NCBI RefSeq assembly: GCF_004116725.1
Contig: NZ_PDKG01000006.1
Location: 1-64,000 of the forward strand
DNA: 64,000 bases
DNA from: Arcobacter sp. CECT 8986
Lineage (GTDB): Bacteria > Campylobacterota > Campylobacteria > Campylobacterales > Arcobacteraceae
Direction of reading: 5' to 3'
A program made the translations under genes and the position numbers. The notes under the pieces are model-generated. The model was not told the origin of the DNA and did no database searches. It saw nothing but the letters and a program-made list of their open reading frames with translations. This document shows, in pieces, positions 1-8,102 of the stretch; the first letter of the stretch is position 1, and each line of letters begins with the position of its first letter.

Positions 1-124
1 GATAGAAAAATACTACTGCACCTTTTTCTCCAATATTATCATATAAATTAAAATCCTCTACGATTTGACCATCTGCTAATACAGCTGCTGCTGTGAAATC
101 TGGAGCTTTTTTTGTTACTAACAT
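1..124 (-). CDS. ahpC: Peroxiredoxin (AhpC/2-Cys Prx), N-terminal part
   Basis: Only the first 41 codons lie in the window; the gene runs off the left edge. The reverse strand reads MLVTKKAPDFTAAAVLADGQ and continues to GEKGAVVFFY, the typical start of a typical 2-Cys peroxiredoxin (thioredoxin fold). These enzymes reduce hydrogen peroxide and organic peroxides in the cytoplasm. The catalytic cysteine lies outside the window. A Shine-Dalgarno AAAGGAAAG precedes the ATG. It is divergent from metK and close to fdxA, which recalls the ahpC/fdxA neighbourhood of Campylobacter jejuni. Confidence 0.85.
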   Translation of the reverse strand, partial: MLVTKKAPDFTAAAVLADGQIVEDFNLYDNIGEKGAVVFFY

Positions 125-270
125 TTTCTTTCCTTTCAAAGTTAAATTAATTAAATTAAGTGGTGTAATTATATAATAATTTTCTAAAAGAAAACATTAT
201 ATTTTAGTTAGATTTTTAAATTAAGAAAAATTTTACTTACTAATAATATTTTTCCATAAGGTAATATTTT

Positions 271-1422
271 ATGACTAATAACTATTTATTTACTAGCGAG
301 TCCGTAACAGAAGGACACCCCGATAAAATTGCAGACCAAATATCAGATGCAGTACTAGATTACATAATACAAAAAGATAAAAATGCAAGAGTTGCTTGTG
401 AAACAGTCCTTACAAATGGTCTTTGTTTAGTTGCAGGTGAACTAAAAACAGAAGTTTATGCTCCTATACAAGATATTGTAAGAGATGTAATAAGAGAGAT
501 AGGATATACAAATTCAGCATATGGACTTGATTATAGAAGTGCTGGAGTATTAAATGCTATTGCAGAACAAAGTATAGATATATCAACAGCAGTTGATAAA
601 GAAGATGGAGAGATTGGTGCAGGCGACCAAGGTATGATGTTTGGATATGCTTGCAATGAAACAAAAGAGCTTATGCCTTTACCTATAAATCTTGCTCACA
701 AATTGACAAAAAGATTAACTGATGTAAGAAAAAAAGGAATTCTTCCTTATTTAAGACCAGATGGAAAAGCACAAGTTACAGTTGAATATATAAATAATAA
801 ACCAACAAAAGTAAAAACAGTTGTAATATCAGCTCAACACTCTGACACAATAAACTTTGACATATTAAAAGAGGATATTATTGAAGAAGTAATAAATGAA
901 GTAATTCCAAAAGAGTTGATAAGTGAAGATACCATTTATCATATAAATCCGACAGGTAGATTTGTAATTGGTGGGCCACAAGCTGATGCAGGTTTAACAG
1001 GAAGAAAAATAATTGTTGATAGTTATGGAGGAAGTTGCCCACATGGAGGTGGAGCATTTTCTGGTAAAGACCCAACAAAAGTAGATAGAAGTGCTGCTTA
1101 TATGGCAAGATACATAGCAAAAAATATAGTTGCGGCTAATCTATGTGATAAAATCGTAATACAATTATCTTATGCTATTGGAATTAGTGAACCAACTTCA
1201 ATTATGATAGATACATTTAAAACTAATAATATAGAAGAGAAAAAGATATTATCTATTATAAATGAAGTTTTTAACTTAACTCCTGCTGGGATTATAAAAG
1301 AGCTTGATTTATTAAGACCTATATATAAACAAACTGCTTCTTATGGACATTTTGGTAGAGAAGATATTGATTTACCATGGGAGAGTTTAGATAAAGTAGA
1401 AAAAATCAAATCATTACTATAG
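271..1422 (+). CDS. metK: S-adenosylmethionine synthase
   Basis: The 383-residue product makes S-adenosylmethionine from methionine and ATP in the cytosol. The N-terminus carries [19 protein letters not shown] with the ATP-binding GHPDK motif. [12 protein letters not shown] (about 116-127) and [18 protein letters not shown] (about 260-277) are the other signature loops. Full length for the family. An AAGGTAAT Shine-Dalgarno sits before the ATG. The gene is divergent from ahpC, across a 146-bp gap, and followed by its own weak hairpin. Several methyl-transfer and radical-SAM enzymes in this window (MidA, MiaB, RimO, MqnE) consume its product. Confidence 0.97.
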   Translation: MTNNYLFTSESVTEGHPDKIADQISDAVLDYIIQKDKNARVACETVLTNGLCLVAGELKTEVYAPIQDIVRDVIREIGYTNSAYGLDYRSAGVLNAIAEQSIDISTAVDKEDGEIGAGDQGMMFGYACNETKELMPLPINLAHKLTKRLTDVRKKGILPYLRPDGKAQVTVEYINNKPTKVKTVVISAQHSDTINFDILKEDIIEEVINEVIPKELISEDTIYHINPTGRFVIGGPQADAGLTGRKIIVDSYGGSCPHGGGAFSGKDPTKVDRSAAYMARYIAKNIVAANLCDKIVIQLSYAIGISEPTSIMIDTFKTNNIEEKKILSIINEVFNLTPAGIIKELDLLRPIYKQTASYGHFGREDIDLPWESLDKVEKIKSLL

Positions 1423-1438
1423 ATTATAATAATCTATA
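1418..1438 (+). terminator. Weak hairpin at the end of metK
   Basis: An 8-bp stem (TATAGATT/AATCTATA) with a 5-nt loop overlaps the metK stop codon and is followed by an AT-rich tract with short T runs. The stem has little GC, so termination would be weak. Confidence 0.4.
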
Positions 1439-1532
1439 ATTTTATTACTTTTACTTATCAATTATAAGGGATATTTAATTATAAATTTATATACACTATG
1501 TTAAAGTTTCTAAAATTTTCCAAGGAGATAAT

Positions 1533-1808
1533 ATGGCAGTTAAAATTACTGACATCTGTATTAGTTGTGACGCTTGTCTTGACGAGTGTCCTGTTGAAGC
1601 TATCGTTGATAATGATGAAAACCCAACAGGAGAAGACATCTATTTCGTACATTCTGACAAATGCGTAGAATGCGTAGGTCATCATGATTCTCCAGCATGT
1701 GCAGATGCATGTCCAACAGAGGGATGTATAGTATGGGATGAACCAGGTGTTGGTTCAGTTGAAAGTCCTGAGAGAGGTCAAGCTGGAACTCCTGTAGTAG
1801 AAGACTAA
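1533..1808 (+). CDS. fdxA: 2[4Fe-4S] ferredoxin (FdxA-like)
   Basis: A 91-residue bacterial-type ferredoxin, a small cytosolic electron carrier. Two cluster motifs are visible: CISCDACLDECP (about 10-21) and CVECVGHHDSPACADACP (about 45-62). The second contains an insertion between its cysteines, as in the Alvin/Campylobacter group of ferredoxins, and an acidic tail follows. A strong AAGGAGAT Shine-Dalgarno precedes the ATG. In C. jejuni a ferredoxin of this type lies beside ahpC and ndk, as it nearly does here. The usual redox partners (pyruvate or oxoglutarate oxidoreductases) are not in the window, so its partner is unknown. Confidence 0.88.
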   Translation: MAVKITDICISCDACLDECPVEAIVDNDENPTGEDIYFVHSDKCVECVGHHDSPACADACPTEGCIVWDEPGVGSVESPERGQAGTPVVED

Positions 1809-1833
1809 TATTAAAATTTTATATAATTTTAGT

Positions 1834-1875
1834 AAAAAAAGGTAAGTAGATTTAAATTCTACTTGCCTTTTTTTT
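1834..1875 (+). terminator. Intrinsic terminator after fdxA
   Basis: A long stem (7 A plus GGTAAGTAGA pairing with TCTACTTGCC plus T run, one U-G wobble on the plus strand) with a loop of about 7 nt ends in an eight-T tract. It separates fdxA from ndk. Confidence 0.85.
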
Positions 1876-1885
1876 ATTTTTTAGG

Positions 1886-1891
1886 TATAAT
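1886..1891 (+). promoter_or_regulatory. -10 box of the ndk operon
   Basis: TATAAT lies 37 bp before the ndk ATG, directly behind a T-rich stretch ending in TTAGG. No -35 element is evident, which is usual for the main sigma factor in Campylobacterota. Confidence 0.65.
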
Positions 1892-1928
1892 CCGCGACTT
1901 AATAAAATTAGTAGAGGAATATACTTAA

Positions 1929-2342
1929 ATGGAACAAACATTATCAATCATCAAACCTGATGCAGTGAAAAAAAACGTTGTAGGTAAAATTCTAGACAGA
2001 TTTGAATCTGCTGGATTAAGAGTTGCAGCAACTAAAAAAATTCAATTATCACAAGCTGATGCTGAAGCATTCTATGCAGTACACGCTGAGAGACCTTTTT
2101 TCAACGACTTAGTTGAATTTATGATTTCTGGACCAGTTGTAGTTTCTGTTTTAGAAGGTGAAAATGCAATGGCTAAAAATAGAGAATTAATGGGTGCAAC
2201 AAACCCTAAAGAAGCAGCAGCTGGAACAATTAGAGCTGATTTTGCAGATTCAATTGATGCAAATGCAGTACACGGTTCTGATTCATTAGAAAATGCAGCA
2301 AACGAAATCAAATTCTTCTTTTCAGATAGAGAAATTTGCTAA
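1929..2342 (+). CDS. ndk: Nucleoside diphosphate kinase
   Basis: The 137-residue enzyme moves the terminal phosphate from ATP to other nucleoside diphosphates. It starts with the family signature [10 protein letters not shown]. The phospho-acceptor histidine is H115 in [24 protein letters not shown] and [12 protein letters not shown] are conserved substrate-site segments. The length is normal. It is the first gene of a run that continues through a DUF177 gene, rpmF, plsX and fabH with short gaps, so these are probably cotranscribed from the -10 box just upstream. Confidence 0.97.
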   Translation: MEQTLSIIKPDAVKKNVVGKILDRFESAGLRVAATKKIQLSQADAEAFYAVHAERPFFNDLVEFMISGPVVVSVLEGENAMAKNRELMGATNPKEAAAGTIRADFADSIDANAVHGSDSLENAANEIKFFFSDREIC

Positions 2343-2353
2343 GAATTTTATAA

Positions 2354-2731
2354 ATGAAAATAGAATTTAGAAAAGTCCCTACAACTCCAAAAGAGTTCAC
2401 TAATGATTTTGCTTCAGTAAAATTAGAGGGTACTTTTTGTAAAATGTCGCCAACTTTAATCAAAGTAGATGCATTATTAACAGGAAAAACTCCTGTAACA
2501 TGTATAAGATGCGGTGAAGAAGAGAACATTAACTTAGACGAAAAGCTTGACTTTTTGATAAGTGATGGTATATTTAAAGGTAATGAATCGGAAGATTTAG
2601 TTATCGAAATAGAAAATGGTATAATAGATTTTGATGAAATTTGTGAAAGTGAACTTTCATCACTTGAAAGTGATTACCATATCTGTAAAAATTGTCTTGA
2701 TGACAACATAGAAATAGAAAAAGAATTTTAA
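2354..2731 (+). CDS. DUF177/YceD family protein
   Basis: A 125-residue protein of the DUF177 (YceD) family, which nearly always precedes rpmF in bacteria, as it does here with a 10-bp gap. Members are linked to 23S rRNA or large-subunit maturation, but the mechanism is not settled. A CIRCGEE element (about 55-61) and a later CKNC (about 112-115) could form a small metal-binding pair. The middle and C-terminus are strongly acidic. Assignment rests on position and overall pattern; function here is inferred from the family only. Confidence 0.75.
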   Translation: MKIEFRKVPTTPKEFTNDFASVKLEGTFCKMSPTLIKVDALLTGKTPVTCIRCGEEENINLDEKLDFLISDGIFKGNESEDLVIEIENGIIDFDEICESELSSLESDYHICKNCLDDNIEIEKEF

Positions 2732-2741
2732 GGAGAAAATT

Positions 2742-2894
2742 ATGGCAGTACCTAAGAGAAGAGTATCTCATACTAGAGCAGCTAAAAGAAGAACTCACTA
2801 TAAGATAGCTTTAAAAAGACCAGTTAAAGATAGTGATGGAACTTGGAAAATGCCTCATACTGTAAACCCAAATACGGGTGAATACAAAAGCTAA
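2742..2894 (+). CDS. rpmF: 50S ribosomal protein L32
   Basis: A 50-residue protein starting [20 protein letters not shown], the L32 signature. It is rich in arginine and lysine, as expected for an rRNA-binding protein of the large subunit. It has an AAGGAGAAAATT Shine-Dalgarno. Its TAA overlaps the ATG of plsX by one base (TAATG), which suggests translational coupling. The order DUF177-rpmF-plsX-fabH is the classic bacterial arrangement that joins ribosome and lipid synthesis. The C-terminal zinc-binding cysteines found in some L32 forms are absent. Confidence 0.96.
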   Translation: MAVPKRRVSHTRAAKRRTHYKIALKRPVKDSDGTWKMPHTVNPNTGEYKS

Positions 2895-3886
2895 TGATTA
2901 AAATAGCTATTGATGCGATGGGAGGGGACTTTGGTCCTGAGCCCATTGTTGATGGACTTGTTGCTGCACTAAGAAGCAACACAAACTTCAAAGCGATTGC
3001 TGTTGGAGATAAAGAAGAACTACTTAACCTTATACCTAGCAACTTTCTAAGTAGAATTGAAATTGTTGATACAAAAGATGTAATATCAATGAGTGATAGT
3101 GCAACTGATGCATTAAAAAGAAAAGATTCTACAATATATAAAGCAATTGAATTAGTAAAAGAAGGGACTGCTGATGCTGTTGTATCTGCTGGACACTCTG
3201 GTGCTACAATGTCACTTGCGACACTTAGAATAGGAAGAATTAAAGGTATTTCAAGACCTGCAATTGCAACATTAATGCCTACTATTGAAAATCATAATAC
3301 ACTTGTATTAGATGTTGGTGCAAATGTTGACTGTGATGCAAAAAACCTTTTTGAATTTGCTGTTATGGGACAAATTTATGCTCAAGATGTTTTAAAACAA
3401 GAAGAGCCTATTGTTGGACTATTAAGTAATGGTGAAGAAGCAAGTAAAGGTAATGAAGTTACAAAAGAAGCATTTAAACTAATTTCTAAAATTCCTAACT
3501 TTGCTGGAAATGTAGAAGGAAGTGATGTATTCAAAGGTTCAGTAGATGTTGTTGTTTGTGATGGTTTTATAGGTAATATTTTACTTAAAACAGCTGAAGG
3601 TGTAGCTGATACTATCGGAACAATTATAAAGAAAAGTCTTAAACGATCACTTATTTCTATTGCCGGTGCAGTTTTAATGAGAAAAGTATTTAAAAAACTA
3701 AAAGTAAGAGTTGATTATGCTGAATATGGTGGTGCTCCACTATTAGGTGTAAAAGCTCCTGTTATTATTGCGCATGGTAAATCTAATGCTAAAGCAGTAA
3801 AAAATGCAATTTTTCAAGCTATAACTGCGGCAAGTTCTAACTTAAATATAAATATTGAAGATAGAATGAATGAGTATAAACAATAA
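2894..3886 (+). CDS. plsX: Phosphate acyltransferase PlsX
   Basis: The 330-residue enzyme converts acyl-ACP and phosphate to acyl-phosphate, the donor for the first acylation of glycerol-3-phosphate. The N-terminal [14 protein letters not shown] is diagnostic. [15 protein letters not shown] and the C-terminal [23 protein letters not shown] are also strongly conserved. Full length. The start overlaps the rpmF stop by one base, and fabH follows after 16 bp. It is probably a peripheral membrane protein on the inner face of the cytoplasmic membrane, as known for the family. Confidence 0.97.
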   Translation: MIKIAIDAMGGDFGPEPIVDGLVAALRSNTNFKAIAVGDKEELLNLIPSNFLSRIEIVDTKDVISMSDSATDALKRKDSTIYKAIELVKEGTADAVVSAGHSGATMSLATLRIGRIKGISRPAIATLMPTIENHNTLVLDVGANVDCDAKNLFEFAVMGQIYAQDVLKQEEPIVGLLSNGEEASKGNEVTKEAFKLISKIPNFAGNVEGSDVFKGSVDVVVCDGFIGNILLKTAEGVADTIGTIIKKSLKRSLISIAGAVLMRKVFKKLKVRVDYAEYGGAPLLGVKAPVIIAHGKSNAKAVKNAIFQAITAASSNLNINIEDRMNEYKQ

Positions 3887-3902
3887 TTAAGGATTTTATG
3901 TA

Positions 3903-4901
3903 ATGGCTTACGCAGCTTTTAGGTCTATTGGTGCTTATATTCCACCAAAGATTATGACAAACCAAGATTTTGAAAAAATCATTGATACAAGTGATGAATG
4001 GATCACAAAAAGAACAGGAATAAAAGAAAGAAGAATTGCAGAAGAAAATGAAGCATCTTCAGATTTAGGGTATAGAGCAGCAGAAGTTGCAATTCAAAGA
4101 GCAGGTATTGCTAAAGAAGATATTGATTTAGTAATTTGTGCTACTGTTACACCAGATTATCTTTGTATGCCTTCAACTGCATGTTTAATTGCATCTAAAC
4201 TTGGATTACCTCCTGTTATGGCTTATGATATTAGTGCAGCTTGTACTGGTTTTGTTTATGCTTTAAATGTTGCTAAAGCTTTCATTGAATCTGGAATTAA
4301 AAAAAATGTTCTTATTATTGGAGCAGAGAAATACTCTTCAATATTAGATTATACTGATAGAGCAACTTGTTTCTTATTTGGAGATGGTGCAGGAGCAGCA
4401 ATAATTTCTGCAACAGATAATAAAGAAGAAGCAATCGTAGATGTTCAATGTTCAAGTGATGGAGACCATAACGATGTAATTCAAACTCCAGGTGGAGGAA
4501 GTAAACATCCTTGTTCACAAGAAGTTTTAGATAATAAAATGGCATGTATCAAAATGAAAGGTAATGAAACTTTCAAACTTGCAGTGAAAACATTAACTGC
4601 AGATGTTAAAAAACTTATGGAAAAACATAACGTAACTAATGAAGATATTGACCATTTTATTCCTCATCAAGCTAACTACAGAATTATTAAATCTGTTGGT
4701 GATTCATTAGGTTTAGAAAAAGAACAAATTGTTCTTACTGTACATAAATATGGTAATACATCTGCAGCTTCAATTGCAATGGCAATGAATGATGCTTATG
4801 AAGAAGGAAAGATAAAAAAAGGTGATACAATATTATTTGACGCCTTTGGTGCTGGTCTTACTTGGGGTAGCGCATTATTTAAATTCTCTCCTAACAACTA
4901 A
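3903..4901 (+). CDS. fabH: 3-oxoacyl-ACP synthase III
   Basis: The 332-residue beta-ketoacyl-ACP synthase III starts fatty-acid chains by condensing acetyl-CoA with malonyl-ACP. The catalytic triad is visible: Cys114 in DISAACTGF, His near 254 in FIPHQANYRI, and Asn near 284 in KYGNTSAAS. The N-terminal DEWITKRTGIKERR is typical. An AAGGA Shine-Dalgarno precedes the chosen ATG. It is the last gene of the ndk-rpmF-plsX run and is followed by a GC-containing terminator hairpin. Confidence 0.97.
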   Translation: MAYAAFRSIGAYIPPKIMTNQDFEKIIDTSDEWITKRTGIKERRIAEENEASSDLGYRAAEVAIQRAGIAKEDIDLVICATVTPDYLCMPSTACLIASKLGLPPVMAYDISAACTGFVYALNVAKAFIESGIKKNVLIIGAEKYSSILDYTDRATCFLFGDGAGAAIISATDNKEEAIVDVQCSSDGDHNDVIQTPGGGSKHPCSQEVLDNKMACIKMKGNETFKLAVKTLTADVKKLMEKHNVTNEDIDHFIPHQANYRIIKSVGDSLGLEKEQIVLTVHKYGNTSAASIAMAMNDAYEEGKIKKGDTILFDAFGAGLTWGSALFKFSPNN

Positions 4902-4907
4902 ACTATA

Positions 4908-4924
4908 CTTGGGCTATGCCCAGG
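4908..4924 (+). terminator. Terminator after fabH
   Basis: CTTGGGC, a TAT loop and GCCCAGG form a 7-bp GC-rich stem with one U-G pair, followed by TTTCTT. The G+C run stands out in this AT-rich DNA. Confidence 0.65.
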
Positions 4925-4970
4925 TTTCTTACAAATTGTAATAAAATAAATCAACTTTAAAAAATTTTTA

Positions 4971-4976
4971 TATAAT
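4971..4976 (+). promoter_or_regulatory. -10 box before the zinc-ribbon gene
   Basis: TATAAT, 19 bp before the ATG at 4996, behind an A/T-rich tract. An AAAAGGAG Shine-Dalgarno lies between. Confidence 0.55.
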
Positions 4977-4995
4977 CCTTTGAAAAGGAGAACAA

Positions 4996-5355
4996 ATGAT
5001 ATTAGGGCAATGTCCATACTGCAAAGGCAATGTAATTTCAAAAAAAATAACTGCACAAGGAAAACAAATAAAATTGTACTCTTGTGAAAATGCAAAAAAA
5101 GAGTATGATGAGAGTGATTCATATGTTTTTACTTCTGATTCAACTTGTAGATTTAGAATATATTCAAATGCACTTCTTAGATGGAATAAAAGAAGTATCT
5201 CAGAGTATGAAGTTAAAAAACTATTAAAAGATGAACAAATTGTAGTAAGACTTCATGGAAGAAAAGGAACAGGTGAATACTTCAAATATGCAATACCACA
5301 TAAAGAGTTTGGAATATCTATATTATGGGATGAAGAAGTACAAGAAGAGTTATAA
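4996..5355 (+). CDS. Small zinc-ribbon protein, topoisomerase-tail-like
   Basis: I do not recognise a named gene. The 119 residues begin with CPYC (Cys6, Cys9), followed by Cys30 and Cys51, which could bind zinc. The second half (IYSNALLRWNKRSISEYEVKKLL, then RLHGRKGTGEYFKYAI) resembles the repeated C-terminal zinc-ribbon modules of type IA DNA topoisomerases, without any catalytic part. It could bind nucleic acid; that is inference. A strong Shine-Dalgarno precedes the ATG. Its 3' end overlaps that of the opposing azlD gene by 6 bp. Codon use looks like that of its neighbours. Confidence 0.6.
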   Translation: MILGQCPYCKGNVISKKITAQGKQIKLYSCENAKKEYDESDSYVFTSDSTCRFRIYSNALLRWNKRSISEYEVKKLLKDEQIVVRLHGRKGTGEYFKYAIPHKEFGISILWDEEVQEEL

Positions 5356-5679
5356 ATATTGTACTAATGCCATATAAAATATAGTTCCTCCAAATATAGA
5401 TATTAAATAGTTTTTTATACTTAGATGTAAAACTGCTGTAAAAACTACACCAAGAATCTCTTTTAATCCATGTGGATACAAAGAAAAATCAATATCTTTT
5501 AAAGTATATACTATTAATATAACCATAATAACCGGTGGAAAAAATCTCTCAACAAATACAATATATGAAGGTGGCTCTTTTTTTATAAAAAATATAAAAG
5601 GGAATACTCTTGTAAAATAGTTAACTAATGCCATAATCAAAATTGCTATATAAATATCAATAGACACACTACCACTCAT
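5350..5679 (-). CDS. azlD: AzlD-type branched-chain amino acid transport subunit
   Basis: A 109-residue integral membrane protein with about four hydrophobic segments, of the AzlD family. AzlD works with AzlC as a two-part exporter of branched-chain amino acids or analogues in the cytoplasmic membrane. The segment FTRVFPFIFFIKKEPPS is close to the family signature. Its start overlaps the azlC stop by 4 bp, so translation is probably coupled. The substrate cannot be told from sequence. Confidence 0.85.
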   Translation of the reverse strand: MSGSVSIDIYIAILIMALVNYFTRVFPFIFFIKKEPPSYIVFVERFFPPVIMVILIVYTLKDIDFSLYPHGLKEILGVVFTAVLHLSIKNYLISIFGGTIFYMALVQYL

Positions 5680-6359
5680 TTTTCTATACCTTTTTTGAAA
5701 AAGAACATCATAATTAAAGATATAAATATTGATACTATTAACATCTTATCACTTGGTATTAAAATTAAAGAAAATATAGAAGATACTAAACCTATCAAAA
5801 AAGGGAATATATTTTTTAAATTCTTATATTGTTCTATACATAATACTACAAAAAGTGCAGTCAAAGAAAACTCTAAACCTGCTGTGTTAAATTTTACATA
5901 TGAACCAACTAATGCACCTAAAGTACATCCTACTACCCAATAAGACTGATTTAATAAACCTAAAAAAAGATAAAAGTATTTTTTATTTAAACTCTCATCA
6001 TCTTTTATTGTGGTTAAAAGTGCATATGTTTCATCTGTTAAACTAAAAATCAAATATGGTTTTAATTTACCACTATTTTTAAATCTTTTTAACAAAGATA
6101 AACCATAAAAAGATTGTCTAATATTTACAAACCAAGAAGCTATTGCAATGTCAATAAATCCAGCTTTTGCATTAAAAAAATTAATAGCTACAAACTGTAA
6201 AGCTCCTGCATAAATAAAAATAGACATAATAGTTGCTAAATACCAAGGATATTGAAAACTTGTTAGTAATAAGCCAAAAGCAAAGCCAAGTACAACATAT
6301 CCCATTAAAACTGGGATTGATATTGTAAATGCCTTTTTAAACTCTAAAGTATATTTCAT
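5676..6359 (-). CDS. azlC: AzlC family branched-chain amino acid permease
   Basis: A 227-residue membrane protein with about six to seven transmembrane segments. It is the larger subunit of the AzlCD exporter. The N-terminal PVLMGYVVLGFAFGLLL and the IYAGALQFVAINFF segment match the AzlC family, as does the LTDETYALL motif near residue 107. The ATG abuts the stop of the upstream gene with no gap, so the three genes 6797 to 5350 form one operon read right to left. Confidence 0.88.
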   Translation of the reverse strand: MKYTLEFKKAFTISIPVLMGYVVLGFAFGLLLTSFQYPWYLATIMSIFIYAGALQFVAINFFNAKAGFIDIAIASWFVNIRQSFYGLSLLKRFKNSGKLKPYLIFSLTDETYALLTTIKDDESLNKKYFYLFLGLLNQSYWVVGCTLGALVGSYVKFNTAGLEFSLTALFVVLCIEQYKNLKNIFPFLIGLVSSIFSLILIPSDKMLIVSIFISLIMMFFFKKGIEK

Positions 6360-6797
6360 CTACTTTATTAAGTCTTGATTTTTTGGATTATTTTTGAAAA
6401 TATTTAATGATTTTGCTTTAGGGTCTTTATTAAATTTATCCACTGTCGCAATTGGATTTAAGTATAAAATTGAATCATCTATTATTATTTGGAAGATTGA
6501 GTATAAAGGTACTGTAACAGTAGAACCAAAATTTTCATTTCCAAATCCAGCCTCAAAACTTAAAAAACCATTTTCTAATTTTATTGTACTAAATGTATAA
6601 TTTGCTAAAACATATAAAGAAAATTTAGCTAATTGTGATTTTATACTAGCTGGCAATTCCGGTGTAAATTTCAAAGCATCTAAGTTTGCAGTAATTGCAA
6701 ATTCTTTATTATTTTGTAATAAATAATTGATAACTTCTTCTATTTGGTCACTTACTAAATCTTTATAACTATCTTGATGTATAATGTCATTTATCAT
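6360..6797 (-). CDS. Uncharacterised protein, possibly SspB-like
   Basis: A 145-residue soluble protein I cannot name firmly. The middle part (LENGFLSFEAGFGNEN, then STVTVPLYSIFQIIIDD) resembles the SspB fold, where a small beta-barrel has a pattern of F-x-A-x-F-G followed by V-P-L-x-A-I. SspB proteins deliver ssrA-tagged proteins to ClpXP. The similarity is short and judged by eye. The start has an AAAGGATAA Shine-Dalgarno. It leads directly into azlC with no intergenic base, although a proteolysis adaptor and an amino-acid exporter have no obvious link. Confidence 0.5.
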   Translation of the reverse strand: MINDIIHQDSYKDLVSDQIEEVINYLLQNNKEFAITANLDALKFTPELPASIKSQLAKFSLYVLANYTFSTIKLENGFLSFEAGFGNENFGSTVTVPLYSIFQIIIDDSILYLNPIATVDKFNKDPKAKSLNIFKNNPKNQDLIK

Positions 6798-6828
6798 TTA
6801 ATTTATCCTTTTTTATAAATTAACTTGT

Positions 6829-6834
6829 TATTAT
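6829..6834 (+). promoter_or_regulatory. -10 box placed for a leaderless mRNA
   Basis: TATTAT ends 5 bp before the ATG at 6840, with no Shine-Dalgarno in between. A start site 6 to 8 nt downstream would fall on or within the start codon. Confidence 0.4.
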
Positions 6835-6839
6835 ATCTT

Positions 6840-7481
6840 ATGAAACAAATAATCTTACTTATTTTTATTTTTACATTATCTCTTGAAGCAAAAAAAATAT
6901 CACTAAGTCAAGCAGAATATAATGATATATTAAAAAGTCCTAATAGTAAAGAAATATCAATAAGACTTGTAAAATATAATAGACTTTTAAAAAAAGCAAA
7001 AGATTTCCCAATTATAAAAAAACTTGCATATACAAATAGTTTTTATAACAAAATATTACCAGTTGATGATGAAAACAAATATAATGTTGATGATTATTGG
7101 GCAACACCAAAAGAGTTTTTAATTCAAGGAAAAGGTGATTGTGAAGATTATGCTATTGCAAAATATTTTACGTTATTATCATTAGGTGTAGATAAGAAAA
7201 AACTTTTTTTATCTGTTGTAAAAGTGAAAGGTGAAGCCTCTTATCATATGGTTTTATTGTATTTTCCTACATTAAAATCAGTACCATTAGTATTAGATAA
7301 TTTAAGTCACAAAGTAATTACTTTTGACAAAAGAGAAAAACTAATTCCTAAATTTATATTTAATGAATATTCAGCTTTTATTTTAAAAGATAAAAAAATA
7401 TATAAAAAAGCAAAAATAAACTGGGGAAAAACAAATAAATGGGAAGTTATTCTAAAAAGAGTTTATAAACTAAATGAATAA
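6840..7481 (+). CDS. LapG-like periplasmic cysteine protease (BTLCP family)
   Basis: The 213-residue protein belongs to the bacterial transglutaminase-like cysteine protease family (peptidase C93), whose best-known member, LapG, cleaves surface adhesins. The catalytic triad is visible: Cys101 in GKGDCEDYA, His136 in YHMVL and Asp153 in LDNL. The first 17 residues are a signal peptide ending in LEA, so it acts in the periplasm. I chose the ATG at 6840; an in-frame TTG at 6825 would only add MLLYL. No LapD receptor or large adhesin gene is nearby. The 3' end overlaps the opposing pabC-like gene by 19 bp. Confidence 0.8.
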   Translation: MKQIILLIFIFTLSLEAKKISLSQAEYNDILKSPNSKEISIRLVKYNRLLKKAKDFPIIKKLAYTNSFYNKILPVDDENKYNVDDYWATPKEFLIQGKGDCEDYAIAKYFTLLSLGVDKKKLFLSVVKVKGEASYHMVLLYFPTLKSVPLVLDNLSHKVITFDKREKLIPKFIFNEYSAFILKDKKIYKKAKINWGKTNKWEVILKRVYKLNE

Positions 7482-8035
7482 TCTTCCAATACATCAAAAT
7501 CTATCATTGCATTTAATAGTGCAATTTTAGAAGCTTTATTTAACATCTCCAAAGTAATATCACTTTGCTTTAAAAAGCCTTGGTCTATATATCTTTGTCT
7601 AGTTGTTCCATATAATAAAGGAGTTTTTGGTGTTATCCATATATTCTCATAATATATAGCTATATTTGCTATTGAAGTATCTGTTAATAAATTATTTTTA
7701 AAAATAATAACCTCATCACAATTATCTCTTTTATTATATAAGTTGTCTAATTCTTCTCTATTTAAATATTTTTTTGAATACTCTATTTCATTATTATTTA
7801 CTATTTTAAAACTTTTAATTTCTCTTTTTTTATACTCAAAATAGTTTATATCTATTATCTCATCTTCATTATATATAACTTTACATCGTAAAAGTTTTTC
7901 ATTTATTGGATAAATATATTCACTTAAATCAAAATTCTTTGCAATTGTATTTGCAACTCTTTTATTATGGTACTCTAAATTAAAAACCTCATTATCTTCA
8001 CATTTAATTGTCTCAAAATATTTTACACTATCCAT
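7463..8035 (-). CDS. pabC: Aminotransferase class IV, likely aminodeoxychorismate lyase
   Basis: A 190-residue PLP enzyme of the class IV aminotransferase fold. Likely role: conversion of aminodeoxychorismate to p-aminobenzoate for folate. The segment YSKKYLNREELDNLY carries the likely PLP lysine. NNLLTDTSIANIAIY and TPKTPLLYGTTRQRYI match the conserved C-terminal pattern. It is shorter than E. coli PabC (about 270) and resembles the C-terminal half of fused PabB-PabC proteins. The start is the ATG at 8035 with an AGAGGAT Shine-Dalgarno; a longer reading to 8131 adds an unrelated hydrophobic stretch. pabB lies 2 kb away on the same strand. Confidence 0.75.
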   Translation of the reverse strand: MDSVKYFETIKCEDNEVFNLEYHNKRVANTIAKNFDLSEYIYPINEKLLRCKVIYNEDEIIDINYFEYKKREIKSFKIVNNNEIEYSKKYLNREELDNLYNKRDNCDEVIIFKNNLLTDTSIANIAIYYENIWITPKTPLLYGTTRQRYIDQGFLKQSDITLEMLNKASKIALLNAMIDFDVLEDYSFSL

Positions 8036-8102
8036 AAAATTTGTAATCCTCTTGTATTTTTCATTTACTATAATAACTAAAAATATTTTAGGATATACAA
8101 AG

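Noticed and set aside
5695..5943. Plus-strand frame of 82 codons
   Set aside because: It is the antisense shadow of azlC.
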